A stretch of DNA of 64,000 nt from Streptomyces aidingensis (GTDB taxonomy: Bacteria > Actinomycetota > Actinomycetes > Streptomycetales > Streptomycetaceae), in the NCBI RefSeq assembly GCF_900112355.1, contig NZ_FOLM01000019.1:27766-91765 (forward strand). The letters run 5' to 3'. Under the pieces are notes generated by a model that saw nothing but the letters and a program-made list of their open reading frames with translations, was not told the origin of the DNA and did no database searches. Positions within the stretch are counted from its first letter, which is position 1. Every line of letters begins with the position of its first letter. The translations under genes were made by a program, and so were the position numbers. This document shows, piece by piece, positions 16,188 through 25,470 of the stretch.

Positions 16188-17282
16188 ATGAGCCCGGTGA
16201 ACCGGAAACGCGCAGGGGGAACCATCACCGGCTATGTGCTGCGGCTGGCACGGGAGAGCATCCCGGCGACGCAGTCCGGCCTCGCCGAGCGGCTCGGCGT
16301 GGACCTAGCGACCGTCCAGGGCTGGGAGTCCGGCCGACGCCCCCTGATGAACATGAAGGCCGGGGCGTTGCTGGACCTGCGACGGCGGTTACCGGCAATC
16401 GGGGCCGACCCTGCCTTGGTGCACCTCATGGACGCGGCCATGGACGCCGACCGCGTCATCACCTCCACGCTTGACCCTCCCGGCGCAAGCCCAGGGGACC
16501 ACCCGCTTGCGGTGTGGGTGCACACCCGGGCCACCGCACACATGATCGCGTGGGCCTTGAACGGGACTCCGCCGCGAACGCTGCCCACATTGCCGTCGCA
16601 GCGGCGTCGCGGTGCCGTCCCGCCGGGACCTGTCCTGACGGCGGCGGAGAAGAACGCCTTCTTCTCGAACCTGCGGGAGACGACCGAGGCCGCCCACCGG
16701 GCTGGCGACAGCGCCGCCCTGCTCCGCCGCCAAGCCCTGTACCTGGCCTCCTACGACCGTGGCCCGGGCGGTTCGGCCTGGACGATCCACACCCTGCACG
16801 GCCACCGTGGAGTGCTCTCGCTCCGTGGATGGTCACCGCACTGGCCGGAAGCCCGGTCCACCGCCACGGCGCTGGCCCGGCAGGGCGACCCACAGCCACT
16901 GATCGACTTCATCGACCGTGCCCTCGTCGACGACGACGCGGGCGAGGCTGCAAATCTCAACTACTGGGCCTACTGGCTCGGAGCCGTTCCCGCCCCCCAG
17001 GCCGACGACCGGTTCATGCCCGACCGCGATCCGGTCTGGGACCCGATCACCCTGCTGCGTCTCCTCGTTGCGGGCCTGCACGAGGCACCCGGGTACATCG
17101 ACCTGTATGTCCACTCCCTGTGGGCGCTGCTGCACGCTCACTCCTGGCTCCCGCAAGCCGTGCCGTCGCTCGTCGGCGAACTCGATCTCCGTGTCCAGCG
17201 GCTGCTGGACGGCGGCCGGATCTCCGCCCGTTCCCGACGTGAGCTCGGTGCGGTGCATTACCGTCTGCAGAACCGCAGTTGA
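16188..17282 (+). CDS. XRE-family HTH regulator
   Basis: A 364-residue regulator. HTH at residues ~12-60 (S-G-L-A-E-R-L-G-V-D-L-A-T-V-Q-G-W-E-S-G-R-R). The long C-terminal part is helical, Trp- and Asp-rich, with no recognised fold. ATG 16188 is chosen for AGGGG 7 nt upstream. It is transcribed away from the RiPP operon across a 200-bp shared promoter region, so it may control that operon. The HD-domain gene follows after 14 bp and may be cotranscribed. Confidence 0.8.
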   Translation: MSPVNRKRAGGTITGYVLRLARESIPATQSGLAERLGVDLATVQGWESGRRPLMNMKAGALLDLRRRLPAIGADPALVHLMDAAMDADRVITSTLDPPGASPGDHPLAVWVHTRATAHMIAWALNGTPPRTLPTLPSQRRRGAVPPGPVLTAAEKNAFFSNLRETTEAAHRAGDSAALLRRQALYLASYDRGPGGSAWTIHTLHGHRGVLSLRGWSPHWPEARSTATALARQGDPQPLIDFIDRALVDDDAGEAANLNYWAYWLGAVPAPQADDRFMPDRDPVWDPITLLRLLVAGLHEAPGYIDLYVHSLWALLHAHSWLPQAVPSLVGELDLRVQRLLDGGRISARSRRELGAVHYRLQNRS

Positions 17283-17296
17283 GAGGACCTGAACTG

Positions 17297-17884
17297 ATGA
17301 CTGAGCACTCCGGTGACACCGCGGCGGCCCGGGGAACGGCCGGATTCCTGAGGGAGATGGGGATGCTGAAGCGGGCCAAGCGGTCCGGCTGGTGGATCGC
17401 CGGGGTCAAGGACCCGGAGAGCATCGCGGAGCACTCCTTCCGGGTGGGCGTCATCGGCGCGGTGCTGGCCATGATGGAGGGCGCGGACCCGGCCCAGGTC
17501 GCGCTGATGTGTCTGTTCCACGACACCCAGGAGACCCGGGTCGGCGACATCCCGCACATCGGCCGCCGTTACCTGACCGCCGCCTCCAACGAGGAGGTCA
17601 CCCGTGACCAGCTCGCCGACGCCCACCCGGACGTCGCGGCCGGCGTGCAGCGGGTGGTGGACGAGTACGAGAACGGCCACGGCCTGGAGGTCACGGTCGC
17701 CCACGACGCGGACAAGCTCGAATGCCTCCTCCAGGCCGTCGAGTACCGCGAGCAGGGGCACCAGAACGTCCAGAACTGGATCGACACCAGCAAGAACAGC
17801 CTCAAGACCGCCTCCGCTCAGGCCCTCGCCGAGGCGGCGCTGACGATGACCTCGGTGGAGTGGCAGCAGACCTACCTCCGCTGA
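17297..17884 (+). CDS. HD-domain phosphohydrolase, HDDC2/YfbR-like nucleotidase
   Basis: A 195-residue HD-superfamily enzyme. The metal-site residues are visible: His in IAEHSFR, the HD pair in CLFHDTQE, and Asp in AHDADKLE. The N-terminal segment LKRAKRSGWWIAG and the E-Y-R-E-Q-G segment match the 5'-deoxynucleotidase HDDC2/YfbR group, which removes phosphate from deoxynucleoside monophosphates. ATG 17297 has GAGAGGA upstream. Substrate is inferred from family. Confidence 0.85.
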   Translation: MTEHSGDTAAARGTAGFLREMGMLKRAKRSGWWIAGVKDPESIAEHSFRVGVIGAVLAMMEGADPAQVALMCLFHDTQETRVGDIPHIGRRYLTAASNEEVTRDQLADAHPDVAAGVQRVVDEYENGHGLEVTVAHDADKLECLLQAVEYREQGHQNVQNWIDTSKNSLKTASAQALAEAALTMTSVEWQQTYLR

Positions 17885-17906
17885 CAGCCACCGGTCGCAG
17901 AACGCA

Positions 17907-17945
17907 GCCGAGCGCGGCGGGCACATGTTGCCCGCCGCGCTCGGC
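17907..17945. terminator. Perfect 17-bp hairpin after HD gene
   Basis: Arms 17907-17923 and 17929-17945 are exact reverse complements around a 5-nt loop (CATGT). It lies 23 bp past the HD-domain gene stop. Strong intrinsic terminator. Confidence 0.85.
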
Positions 17946-18117
17946 CCCTGTGGGAGGTGCGCAGTTGGCCGATCTGCGTCAGGCATCCGGCATCGAGGGC
18001 TGAGGTCCACACCCGCCGTGTGTCGGTCTGCGGAACGGAACGGCGCGCGAGGGGTGCCGGAGGAGACGGGCGGTGGGGCGGCCGGGGGCGGCGGCGGGCC
18101 GCCCCCGGCGGGCGCGG

Positions 18118-19962
18118 TCAGTTCTCCAGCTGGGTGATGTCGCGGACGGCGCCCTTGTCCGCGCTGGTGGCCATGGCGGCGTAGGCGCGCAGCGCGAGGG
18201 ACACCTTGCGGTCGCGGGCGGCCGGGGCGTAGCGGCCGTTCAGCGCCTCCCGGCGGGCGGCCAGGGTGGCCTCGTCCACCTTGAGCTCGATGGTGCGGTT
18301 CGGGATGTCGATGGAGATCAGGTCGCCGTCCCGGACCAGCGCGATGGTGCCGCCGGCCGCCGCCTCGGGGGAGACATGGCCGATGGACAGGCCGGAGGTG
18401 CCGCCGGAGAAGCGGCCGTCGGTGACCAGGGCGCACTTGGCGCCCAGGCCCCGGCCCTTGAGGAAGGCGGTCGGGTAGAGCATCTCCTGCATGCCCGGGC
18501 CGCCGCGCGGGCCCTCGTAGCGGACGACCACCACATCGCCCTCCTTGACCCGCTTGGTGAGGATCGCGTCGACCGCCTCCTCCTGGGACTCGACGACGAC
18601 GGCGGGGCCGGTGAAGGTCCAGATGGACTCGTCCACGCCGGCGGTCTTCACCACACAGCCGTCCTCGGCGAGGTTGCCGCGCAGCACGGCCAGGCCGCCG
18701 TCGGCGGAGTAGGCGTGGGCGGCGTCGCGGATGCAGCCGCCGGCCGCGTCGGTGTCCAGCGACTCCCAGCGCTCGGACTGGGAGAACGCCTCGGCGGAGC
18801 GGCGGCAGCCGGGCGCGGCGTGGAAGAGTTCCACGGCCTGCGGGGAGGCGGAGCCGCCGCGGATGTCCCAGTTCTTGAGCCATTCCTCCAGCGAGGAGGC
18901 GTGCACGCTGGACACGTCCTCGTTGAGCAGGCCGGCCCGGTGCAGTTCGCCCAGGATGGCGGGGATGCCGCCGGCCCGGTGCACGTCCTCCATGTGATAG
19001 GTGCCGTTGGGCGCCACCTTGCACACGCAGGGCACCCGGCGGGAGACGGCGTCGATGTCGGTCAGGCCGAAGCCGAGCTCCGCCTCCTGGGCGGCGGCCA
19101 GCAGATGCAGCACGGTGTTGGTGGAGCCGCCCATGGCCACGTCCAGCGCCATGGCGTTCTCGAAGGCGGCCCGGGAGGCGATGTTGCGGGGCAGGACGGA
19201 GGCGTCGTCCTGCTCGTAGTAGCGGCGGGTGATCGCGACCACGGCCCGGCCGGCCTCCTCGTAGAGGGCGCGGCGGGCGGTGTGGGTGGCGAGCACCGAG
19301 CCGTTGCCGGGCAGGGCCAGGCCGAGGGCCTCCACCAGGCAGTTCATGGAGTTGGCGGTGAACATGCCGGAGCAGGAGCCGCAGGTGGGGCAGGCGGCCT
19401 CCTCGATCCGGGCCAGGTCCTCGTCGGAGGTGGTCTCGCTGACCGCCTCGGACATGGCGCTGATCAGGTCGAGGTTGGAGCGGACGGTGCCGTCGACCAG
19501 CGTGGTCTTGCCGGCCTCCATGGGGCCGCCGGAGACGAAGACCACCGGGATGTTGAGCCGCAGGGCGGCCATCAGCATGCCGGGGGTGATCTTGTCGCAG
19601 TTGGAGATGCAGACCAGGGCGTCGGCGCAGTGCGCCTCGGCCATGTACTCGACGGAGTCGGCGATCAGGTCCCGGGAGGGCAGGGAGTACAGCATCCCGC
19701 CGTGGCCCATGGCGATGCCGTCGTCCACGGCGATGGTGTTGAACTCGCGGGGCACGCCGCCGGCCGCCTTGATGGCGTCGGAGACGATCCGGCCCACCGG
19801 CTGGAGGTGGGTGTGACCGGGGACGAACTCGGTGAAGCTGTTGGCCACCGCGATGATCGGCTTGCCGAAGTCCTCCCGCGCTACACCGGCGGCGCGGAGG
19901 AGAGCCCGGGCGCCCGCCATGTTGCGCCCGTGGGTGACGGTTCGGGACCTCAGTGTCGCCAT
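18118..19962 (-). CDS. ilvD: Dihydroxy-acid dehydratase
   Basis: A 614-residue Fe-S dehydratase that makes 2-keto acids for valine, isoleucine and pantothenate synthesis. Motifs: GRNMAGARAL near the start, CISNCDKITPGM, and CPTCGSCSGMFTANSMNCL carrying cluster cysteines. GRFSGGTSGLSIGHVSPEA lies near the C-terminus. ATG 19962 is chosen because AGGAG lies 9 nt upstream and the N-terminus then matches IlvD. Length is normal for the actinobacterial type. Confidence 0.97.
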   Translation of the reverse strand: MATLRSRTVTHGRNMAGARALLRAAGVAREDFGKPIIAVANSFTEFVPGHTHLQPVGRIVSDAIKAAGGVPREFNTIAVDDGIAMGHGGMLYSLPSRDLIADSVEYMAEAHCADALVCISNCDKITPGMLMAALRLNIPVVFVSGGPMEAGKTTLVDGTVRSNLDLISAMSEAVSETTSDEDLARIEEAACPTCGSCSGMFTANSMNCLVEALGLALPGNGSVLATHTARRALYEEAGRAVVAITRRYYEQDDASVLPRNIASRAAFENAMALDVAMGGSTNTVLHLLAAAQEAELGFGLTDIDAVSRRVPCVCKVAPNGTYHMEDVHRAGGIPAILGELHRAGLLNEDVSSVHASSLEEWLKNWDIRGGSASPQAVELFHAAPGCRRSAEAFSQSERWESLDTDAAGGCIRDAAHAYSADGGLAVLRGNLAEDGCVVKTAGVDESIWTFTGPAVVVESQEEAVDAILTKRVKEGDVVVVRYEGPRGGPGMQEMLYPTAFLKGRGLGAKCALVTDGRFSGGTSGLSIGHVSPEAAAGGTIALVRDGDLISIDIPNRTIELKVDEATLAARREALNGRYAPAARDRKVSLALRAYAAMATSADKGAVRDITQLEN

Positions 19963-20098
19963 GATTCCGGTCTCCTGGAGGTGGACGGCTGCGTCTTCCG
20001 AGCGTACGCCCTTGCCCGGGGGATGGGACGGCGAATACCGGATGGCGAGACCGTGAGCCGACCGGCGCACAAGCCGGGGCGCGCGCCGGGGCGCCGGT

Positions 20099-21079
20099 TC
20101 AGGCCACCGGGTCGGCGGGGTGCGGGGCGAGCAGCGGGAGCAGCCGGGTGCCGGCCGGGGCCGCGCCCGGGGCGGCGGGAGGAGCGGGGGGAGCGGCCGG
20201 GGCGGCGGCGAGACGGGTCTCGCAGAGTTCGGCGAGCACGTCGTAGGCGGCCTTGCCCATGAGCTCGACCAGTTCCGGCCGGTAGCTGAGGTACAGCGGC
20301 TCGACGGCGGTGTGCGCGGCCGGGGCGCCCGTGCACCACCAGTGCAGATCGTGCCCGCCCGGCCCCCAGCCGCGCCGGTCGTACTCGCCGATGGTGACGT
20401 ACAGCACCTGCTCGCCGTCCGGCTGCTCGATCCACTCGTAGGAGCGGCGCAGCGGCAGTTGCCAGCACACGTCCGGCTTGGTCTCCAGGGGTTCGCGCCC
20501 CTCCTGCCGGGCCAGGATGTGCAGGGCGCAGCCCTCGCCGCCGGGGAAGCCGGGCCGGTTGAGGAAGACGCAGGCGCCCTTGATGCGCCTGGTCTGGCGC
20601 TCGCCGTCGGCGTTCCGCTCCGTCCAGCCGTCGCCCCATCGCTTGCCGCGGTGGCCGGCCGCGTGGTGCTGCCAGATGTCCGGGGTGAGGCGGGCGGCGT
20701 GGCCGGCGACCCGCTGCTCGTCGTCGGTGTCGGTGAAGTGCGCGCCGAGGGTGCAGCAGCCGTCGCTCGCCCGTCCGGCGTGGATGCCCTCGCAGCCGTT
20801 GCCGAAGACGCACTGCCAGCGGGAGGTGAGCCAGGTCAGGTCGCAGCGGAAGATCTGGTCCGGGTCGGCGGGGTCCGGGAACTCGACCCAGGCGCGGGGG
20901 AAGTCCAGGGCCACCTCGTGCCCGGCGGCCCGGCGGCGGGCGCCGTCGAGCTGCCACACCGTCCGCCCGCCCTGCTCCGCCGCCGGTTCCGCCGCCGGTC
21001 CCGCCGGGGGGCCGCCCGCGGGTTTGACCGGATCTTTGCCGGACCGGTGTTCCCGCTTTGTCCCGTTCGTCTCAGCCAC
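20099..21079 (-). CDS. Conserved Cys-rich hypothetical protein
   Basis: A 326-residue protein with many Cys and His residues: CDLTW, CVFGNGCEG, GCCTLGAHF, a later CVF, CALHIL and VCWQL. The pattern suggests a bound metal or cluster. The N-terminus (basic) and C-terminus (Ala/Pro-rich) are low-complexity. GTG 21079 lies 7 nt after a TACGCT -10 element and fits a leaderless transcript. It is divergent from ppx/gppA with 38 bp between starts. Function unknown. It may be distantly related to Cys-cluster proteins of the YkgJ/DUF3109 type, a weak guess. Confidence 0.75.
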   Translation of the reverse strand: MAETNGTKREHRSGKDPVKPAGGPPAGPAAEPAAEQGGRTVWQLDGARRRAAGHEVALDFPRAWVEFPDPADPDQIFRCDLTWLTSRWQCVFGNGCEGIHAGRASDGCCTLGAHFTDTDDEQRVAGHAARLTPDIWQHHAAGHRGKRWGDGWTERNADGERQTRRIKGACVFLNRPGFPGGEGCALHILARQEGREPLETKPDVCWQLPLRRSYEWIEQPDGEQVLYVTIGEYDRRGWGPGGHDLHWWCTGAPAAHTAVEPLYLSYRPELVELMGKAAYDVLAELCETRLAAAPAAPPAPPAAPGAAPAGTRLLPLLAPHPADPVA

Positions 21080-21117
21080 ACCGCCCAGCGTAGACGGCCA
21101 CGGTAGCGTGAGCGCCC
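21080..21117. promoter_or_regulatory. Divergent leaderless promoter pair
   Basis: Minus strand: TACGCT (21092-21087) is 7 nt before GTG 21079. Plus strand: TAGCGT (21104-21109) is 8 nt before ATG 21118. Neither start has a convincing ribosome site, so both mRNAs probably begin at the start codon. Confidence 0.6.
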
Positions 21118-22056
21118 ATGAGACTCGGTGTTCTGGACGTGGGATCGAATACGGTCCACCTGCTGGTGGTGGACGCGCACCGGGGTGCGCGCCCGCTGCC
21201 GGCGTACTCCCACAAGGCCGAGCTCCGGCTGGCCGAGCTGCTGGACGGCGACGGAGCGATCGGCCCGGACGGCGTGGACCGCCTGGCACAGACCATCGAG
21301 TCGGCGCTGGAGGTGGCCGAGGACCAGGGGGTGGCCGAACTGCTCCCCTTCGCCACCTCGGCGGTGCGGGAGGCCACCAACGCCGACCGGGTGCTGGCCC
21401 GGGTGGCGGAGGAGACCGGCATCGAGCTCCAGGTGCTCTCCGGCGAGGACGAGGCGCGGCTGACGTTTCTGGCCGCCCGCCGCTGGCTGGGCTGGTCGGC
21501 CGGCCGGCTGCTGCTGTTCGACATCGGCGGCGGCTCGCTGGAGATCGCCTACGGCCTGGACGAGGCGCCGGACGCCGCGGTCTCGCTGCCGCTGGGCGCC
21601 GGGCGGCTGACCAACGGCCGGCTGCCGGGCGATCCGCCGGACCCGGCGGATGTGCGGGCGCTGCGCCGCGATGTGCGCTCGCAGATGGCGCGGGTGGTCG
21701 GGGAGTTCAATCGGCTGGGCAAGCCGGACCGGGTGGTGGGCACCTCCAAGACCTTCCGGCAGCTGGCCCGGCTGACCGGGGCGGCGCCGAGTTCGGAGGG
21801 CCTGTACGCGCGGCGGCTGCTGGGGCGCCAGGCCCTGCGCGAGTGGGGCCCCAAGCTGACGGTGATGCCGGAGCGGGAGCGTGCCGGGCTGCCGGGGGTG
21901 TCGGAGGGCCGGGCCCGGCAGTTGCTGGCGGGCGCGGTGGTGGCGGAGGCCGCCCTGGATCTGTTCGGGGTGCCGGAGCTGGAGATCTGTCCGTGGGCGC
22001 TGCGCGAGGGCGTGATCCTGCGCCGCCTGGACCAGATGCGCAACGGCCACGACTGA
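21118..22056 (+). CDS. Ppx/GppA-family phosphatase
   Basis: A 312-residue exopolyphosphatase/pppGpp phosphatase-type protein of the actin-like ATPase fold. Phosphate-binding motifs are LDVGSNTVHLLVVDA at the N-terminus, an acidic S-G-E-D-E-A near residue 105 and D-I-G-G-G-S-L-E-I near 135-143. Substrate (polyphosphate or guanosine pentaphosphate) cannot be decided from sequence. Typical actinobacterial length. Confidence 0.92.
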   Translation: MRLGVLDVGSNTVHLLVVDAHRGARPLPAYSHKAELRLAELLDGDGAIGPDGVDRLAQTIESALEVAEDQGVAELLPFATSAVREATNADRVLARVAEETGIELQVLSGEDEARLTFLAARRWLGWSAGRLLLFDIGGGSLEIAYGLDEAPDAAVSLPLGAGRLTNGRLPGDPPDPADVRALRRDVRSQMARVVGEFNRLGKPDRVVGTSKTFRQLARLTGAAPSSEGLYARRLLGRQALREWGPKLTVMPERERAGLPGVSEGRARQLLAGAVVAEAALDLFGVPELEICPWALREGVILRRLDQMRNGHD

Positions 22057-22152
22057 GCCCGGGCGGGGCCGGGCGGGGCCGGGCACGGTGCGCGGACGGG
22101 TCCGGGCGGCGCAGGGACACAGCGGCGCCGCGGCCTTCCGGCGCCGCGGCCC

Positions 22153-22986
22153 TCAGGGAGTGCGGCGGCGCAGCGTGGCGGCGCCGACCAGCAGCATGGC
22201 CAGCGCGAACGCGGCGACGATCACCAGATCGCGCACATAGCTACCGGTGACCCCGGTCTCGGTGACCACCTCCTGCATGGCGTCCACCGCATAGGACATC
22301 GGCAGCAGGCCGGAGATCCACTCCAGTACCCCGTTCATCTGCTCGCGCGGCACGAACAGGCCGCACAGCAGGATCTGCGGCAGCACCACGGCCGGCATGA
22401 ACTGCACCGCCTGGAACTCGGAGGAGGCGAAGGCGGAGACGAACAGGCCCAGGGCGGTGCCGAGCAGCGCGTCCATCACCGCGATCACCAGCAGCAGCCA
22501 GGGTGAGCCGGTGGTCTCCAGGCCGAGCGGCCAGATCGCCACCGCGGTGGCCAGGACGGCCTGTGCCACGGCGAAGACCCCGAAGGCGACGGCATAGCCC
22601 AGGATCAGGTCCGCCTTGCCGAACGGCATGGTCATCAGGCGTTCCAGGGTGCCCGAGGTGCGCTCCCGCAGGGTGGCGATGGAGGTCACCAGAAACATGG
22701 TGATCAGCGGGAAGATGCCCAGCAGCGAGGCGCCGGTGGAGCTGAACATCCGCTCGTCGGCGTCGAAGACGTAGTAGAGCAGCACCAGCAGGAACACCGG
22801 GACGAGCAGCATCAGCGCCACCGTCCGGCGGTCGTGGGACAACTGGCGCAGCACCCGGCGGGCGGTGGCCAGGGTGATCACCGGGTTGACGGCGCGCACC
22901 GGGCGGCGGCGCGGGCCGTGGCCGGCCGGGGTGCCGGTCCCGGCGCCGGTGCCGGTTCCGGTGCCTGCGGCGTCGGTCGCGTTCAC
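22153..22986 (-). CDS. ABC-2 type transporter permease
   Basis: A 277-residue permease with about six hydrophobic spans. A Gly/Thr repeat leader at residues 5-20 precedes R-A-V-N-P-V-I-T-L-A-T-A-R-R-V-L-R-Q-L. The segment R-E-R-T-S-G-T-L-E-R-L-M-T-M-P is the hallmark of ABC-2 permeases. The GTG start overlaps the ATPase gene stop by 4 bp (GTGA). With the upstream ATPase it forms an exporter of unknown substrate. Confidence 0.92.
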   Translation of the reverse strand: MNATDAAGTGTGTGAGTGTPAGHGPRRRPVRAVNPVITLATARRVLRQLSHDRRTVALMLLVPVFLLVLLYYVFDADERMFSSTGASLLGIFPLITMFLVTSIATLRERTSGTLERLMTMPFGKADLILGYAVAFGVFAVAQAVLATAVAIWPLGLETTGSPWLLLVIAVMDALLGTALGLFVSAFASSEFQAVQFMPAVVLPQILLCGLFVPREQMNGVLEWISGLLPMSYAVDAMQEVVTETGVTGSYVRDLVIVAAFALAMLLVGAATLRRRTP

Positions 22987-23789
22987 GGGCGGGCCTCCTC
23001 GGCTTCGCGGGCGGAGTCGATCAGGCGGAGGAAGGCGTCCTCCACGGTTGCCGAGCCGGTCCGCTCGCGCAGCGCGGCCGGGGTGCCCTGGGCGAGAATG
23101 CGGCCCTCGCGCATCAGCAGCAGTTCCTGGCAGCGGTCGGCCTCGTCCATCACATGCGAGGAGACCAGCAGGGTGACGCCGCCGGACGCCAGCCTGTGGA
23201 AGAGGTTCCACAGGTCGCGGCGGAGCACCGGGTCGAGGCCGACGGTGGGCTCGTCCAGCACCAGCAGCTCGGGGTCGCCGAGCAGCGCCACGGCGAGCGA
23301 GACCCGGGAGAGCTGTCCGCCGGAGAGATTGGCGGTCAGCGCGTCGGCGTGCGAGGAGAGGTCGACGTCGCGCAGTGCCCGGTCCACGGCGGCGGGCAGC
23401 CCGGCGCGCGGGATGCCCAGCACGGCGCCGAAGTACTCCAGGTTCTGCCGGGCGGTGAGGTCGGTGTAGACGGAGGGCGCCTGGGTGACATAGCCGATGC
23501 GGTGCCGCAGGGCGGCGCTGCCGGCCGGCCGGCCCAGCACCTCCAGCTCCCCGCTGACCTGGGCCTGGGCGCCGACGATGGACCGCATCAGGGTGGTCTT
23601 GCCGCAGCCGGAGGGGCCGAGCAGGCCGGTGAGGGTGGCACGGCCGACGGTCAGGCCGATCTCCCGCACGACCTTCCGGCCGCCGCGGATCACCGAGAGG
23701 CCCTCGGCTCGTATCGCCGGGCCGGGCGGCGCATCGGGTCCGGCCTCGGAGCGGGCCCCGGAAGGGGACCCGGAGGAAAAATTCATCAT
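22983..23789 (-). CDS. ABC transporter ATP-binding protein
   Basis: A 268-residue ATPase. Walker A is GPSGCGKTT, signature LSGGQLSR, Walker B LLVLDEPTVGLDP, with the switch His in LLVSSHVMDEA. This class pairs with ABC-2 permeases for drug or lipid export. Two adjacent ATGs (23789 and 23786) are possible. A GGGAG lies 13 nt upstream of the first. The start region overlaps an imperfect palindrome that may be an operator. Translationally coupled to the permease. Confidence 0.92.
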   Translation of the reverse strand: MMNFSSGSPSGARSEAGPDAPPGPAIRAEGLSVIRGGRKVVREIGLTVGRATLTGLLGPSGCGKTTLMRSIVGAQAQVSGELEVLGRPAGSAALRHRIGYVTQAPSVYTDLTARQNLEYFGAVLGIPRAGLPAAVDRALRDVDLSSHADALTANLSGGQLSRVSLAVALLGDPELLVLDEPTVGLDPVLRRDLWNLFHRLASGGVTLLVSSHVMDEADRCQELLLMREGRILAQGTPAALRERTGSATVEDAFLRLIDSAREAEEARP

Positions 23790-23798
23790 GTGTTGAAT
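23781..23798. promoter_or_regulatory. Imperfect palindrome over ABC exporter start
   Basis: ATTCA-N8-TGAAT covers the start codons of the ATPase gene. A TetR gene lies 1 kb away in the divergent unit. The site would suit a repressor of the exporter, but the partner is unproven. Confidence 0.4.
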
Positions 23799-23924
23799 AT
23801 TGCTCCCGGCCCTCCCGGACGTCAAGCCGGAACCGCCGGCCGGCCCCGTCGCGCCTGCCGCCCGCCCGCCGCCCGCCCGCGGTCGGCACGCTGTGCGCCC
23901 GCGCCGCCCCGTACGCTGGGGCGC

Positions 23925-24788
23925 GTGGCAGGTCATGGATCAGTGCGGTCCGCCCGGGCCGGGCAGGGGGCACGCAGGCTGAAAGTCGCTTTGTCGACGG
24001 CTTCCGTGTACCCCGAATCCACGGCCTCGGCCTTCGAGACGGCCGCCCGGCTGGGCTATGACGGCGTGGAGGTGATGGTCTGGACCGACCCGGTCAGCCA
24101 GGACCCCGCCGTGCTGGGCCGGCTCTCGGACCGGCACGGCATCCCGGTGCTCGCGGTGCACGCCCCGTGTCTGCTGATCACCCAGCGGGTGTGGTCCACC
24201 GACCCGTGGCGCAAGCTCGAACTCTCGCGCCTCGCCGCGGAACGGCTCGGCGCCTCCACCGTGGTGGTGCATCCGCCGTTCCGCTGGCAGCGCGGCTACG
24301 CCCGCGACTTCGTGCCCGGCCTGCGGCGGATGGGAGAGGAGACCGACATCCGGTTCGCGGTGGAGAACATGTACCCCTGGCGCTACCGGCGGCGTGCCAT
24401 GCAGGCGTACGCCCCCGGCTGGGACCCGACCCAGGAGGACTACCGGCACTTCACCCTCGATGTGTCGCACACCGCCACCTCGCACAGCGACCCGCTGGCC
24501 ATGGCCGAACGCATGGGTGACCGGCTGGCGCACCTGCATATCGGGGACGGCACCGACTCGGGCAAGGACGAGCATCTGGTGCCGGGCCGCGGCAGCCAGC
24601 CGTGCGCCGAGCTGCTCCGGCGGGTGGCGGCCGGCGGCTTCGACGGGCATGTGGTGCTGGAGATCAACACCCGCCGGGCGATGTCCTCGGCCGAGCGGGA
24701 GGCCGACCTGGCCGAGGCGCTGGCCTTCACCCGGCGCCATCTGGCCGCCCCGGCGGCCGGTCCCGGCCTGCTGCGGAGGCCGGCATGA
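23925..24788 (+). CDS. Sugar phosphate isomerase/epimerase (AP endonuclease 2 fold)
   Basis: A 287-residue TIM-barrel protein. Visible are a metal-site-like V-E-N-M-Y-P-W, H-A-P-C, D-V-S-H-T and H-L-H-I-G-D-G segments, and a terminal V-L-E-I-N. GTG 23925 lies exactly 7 nt after TACGCT (23912-23917), so a leaderless start is chosen. The frame continues upstream only as low-complexity sequence antisense to the ABC gene. The next gene overlaps by 4 bp. Substrate unknown. Confidence 0.85.
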   Translation: MAGHGSVRSARAGQGARRLKVALSTASVYPESTASAFETAARLGYDGVEVMVWTDPVSQDPAVLGRLSDRHGIPVLAVHAPCLLITQRVWSTDPWRKLELSRLAAERLGASTVVVHPPFRWQRGYARDFVPGLRRMGEETDIRFAVENMYPWRYRRRAMQAYAPGWDPTQEDYRHFTLDVSHTATSHSDPLAMAERMGDRLAHLHIGDGTDSGKDEHLVPGRGSQPCAELLRRVAAGGFDGHVVLEINTRRAMSSAEREADLAEALAFTRRHLAAPAAGPGLLRRPA

Positions 24789-25456
24789 CGGCGCCCCCGC
24801 CCGCCCCGTCCTCCGGGCCGTCCACGCCCCGGCGGCGCGGCCGGCCACCGCGCGCCGGGCGGACGGCCGCGGACGTCCCCGCCGCCCGGGACCGGATTCT
24901 GGACGCCGCCCGCGAGACCTTCGCCGCCCACGGCTACGACAAGGCGTCGGTGCGGGCCATCGCGCGCCGCGCCGAGGTCGACCCGGCGCTGGTGCACCAC
25001 TATTTCGGCACCAAGGAGCAGGTCTTCGAGGCGGCGGTGGCAAAGGCCGCGGCTCCGGTGCTGGCCGGACCGTCCGTCCTCGCGGAGGGCGACCCCCGGG
25101 AGATCGGGGAACGGATGACGCGGCTGTTCTTCTCCGTGTGGGAGAACCCGGCGTCGCGCGAGCCGCTGCTGGCCATCATCCGCTCGGTGGTGACCCACCA
25201 GACGGCCGCCCGGATCTTCCGGCAGTTCATCACCAAGAATCTGGTGAGCCGGGTGGCGCAGCGGCTGCCCGCCCCGGACATCGAGACCCGGATCGAGCTG
25301 GCCGTGGCGCAGTTGGTGGGCGTGGCGATGCTGCGCTATGTGCTGCGGGCGGAGCCGCTCGCCTCCGCCGAGGCGGAGGATCTGATCCGCCGGCTCTCCC
25401 CGGTGGTGCAGTTCCACCTCGCCGGCGGCCCGCCCCCGCTGCCGCCGGAGCACTGA
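24785..25456 (+). CDS. TetR-family transcriptional regulator
   Basis: A 223-residue regulator with a basic Pro-rich N-terminal arm. HTH at about residues 37-80: R-D-R-I-L-D-A-A-R-E-T-F-A-A-H-G-Y, then V-R-A-I-A-R-R-A-E-V-D-P-A-L-V-H-H-Y-F-G-T-K. The C-terminal ligand domain is of the TetR_C type seen in actinobacteria. ATG overlaps the isomerase stop (ATGA). It may regulate the divergent ABC exporter. Confidence 0.92.
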   Translation: MTAPPPAPSSGPSTPRRRGRPPRAGRTAADVPAARDRILDAARETFAAHGYDKASVRAIARRAEVDPALVHHYFGTKEQVFEAAVAKAAAPVLAGPSVLAEGDPREIGERMTRLFFSVWENPASREPLLAIIRSVVTHQTAARIFRQFITKNLVSRVAQRLPAPDIETRIELAVAQLVGVAMLRYVLRAEPLASAEAEDLIRRLSPVVQFHLAGGPPPLPPEH

Positions 25457-25470
25457 CACCGCTCAGGCGC

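Noticed and set aside
18073..20262. 729-codon plus-strand open frame
   Set aside because: Antisense to ilvD, Gly/Ala/Val/His-rich, no domain.
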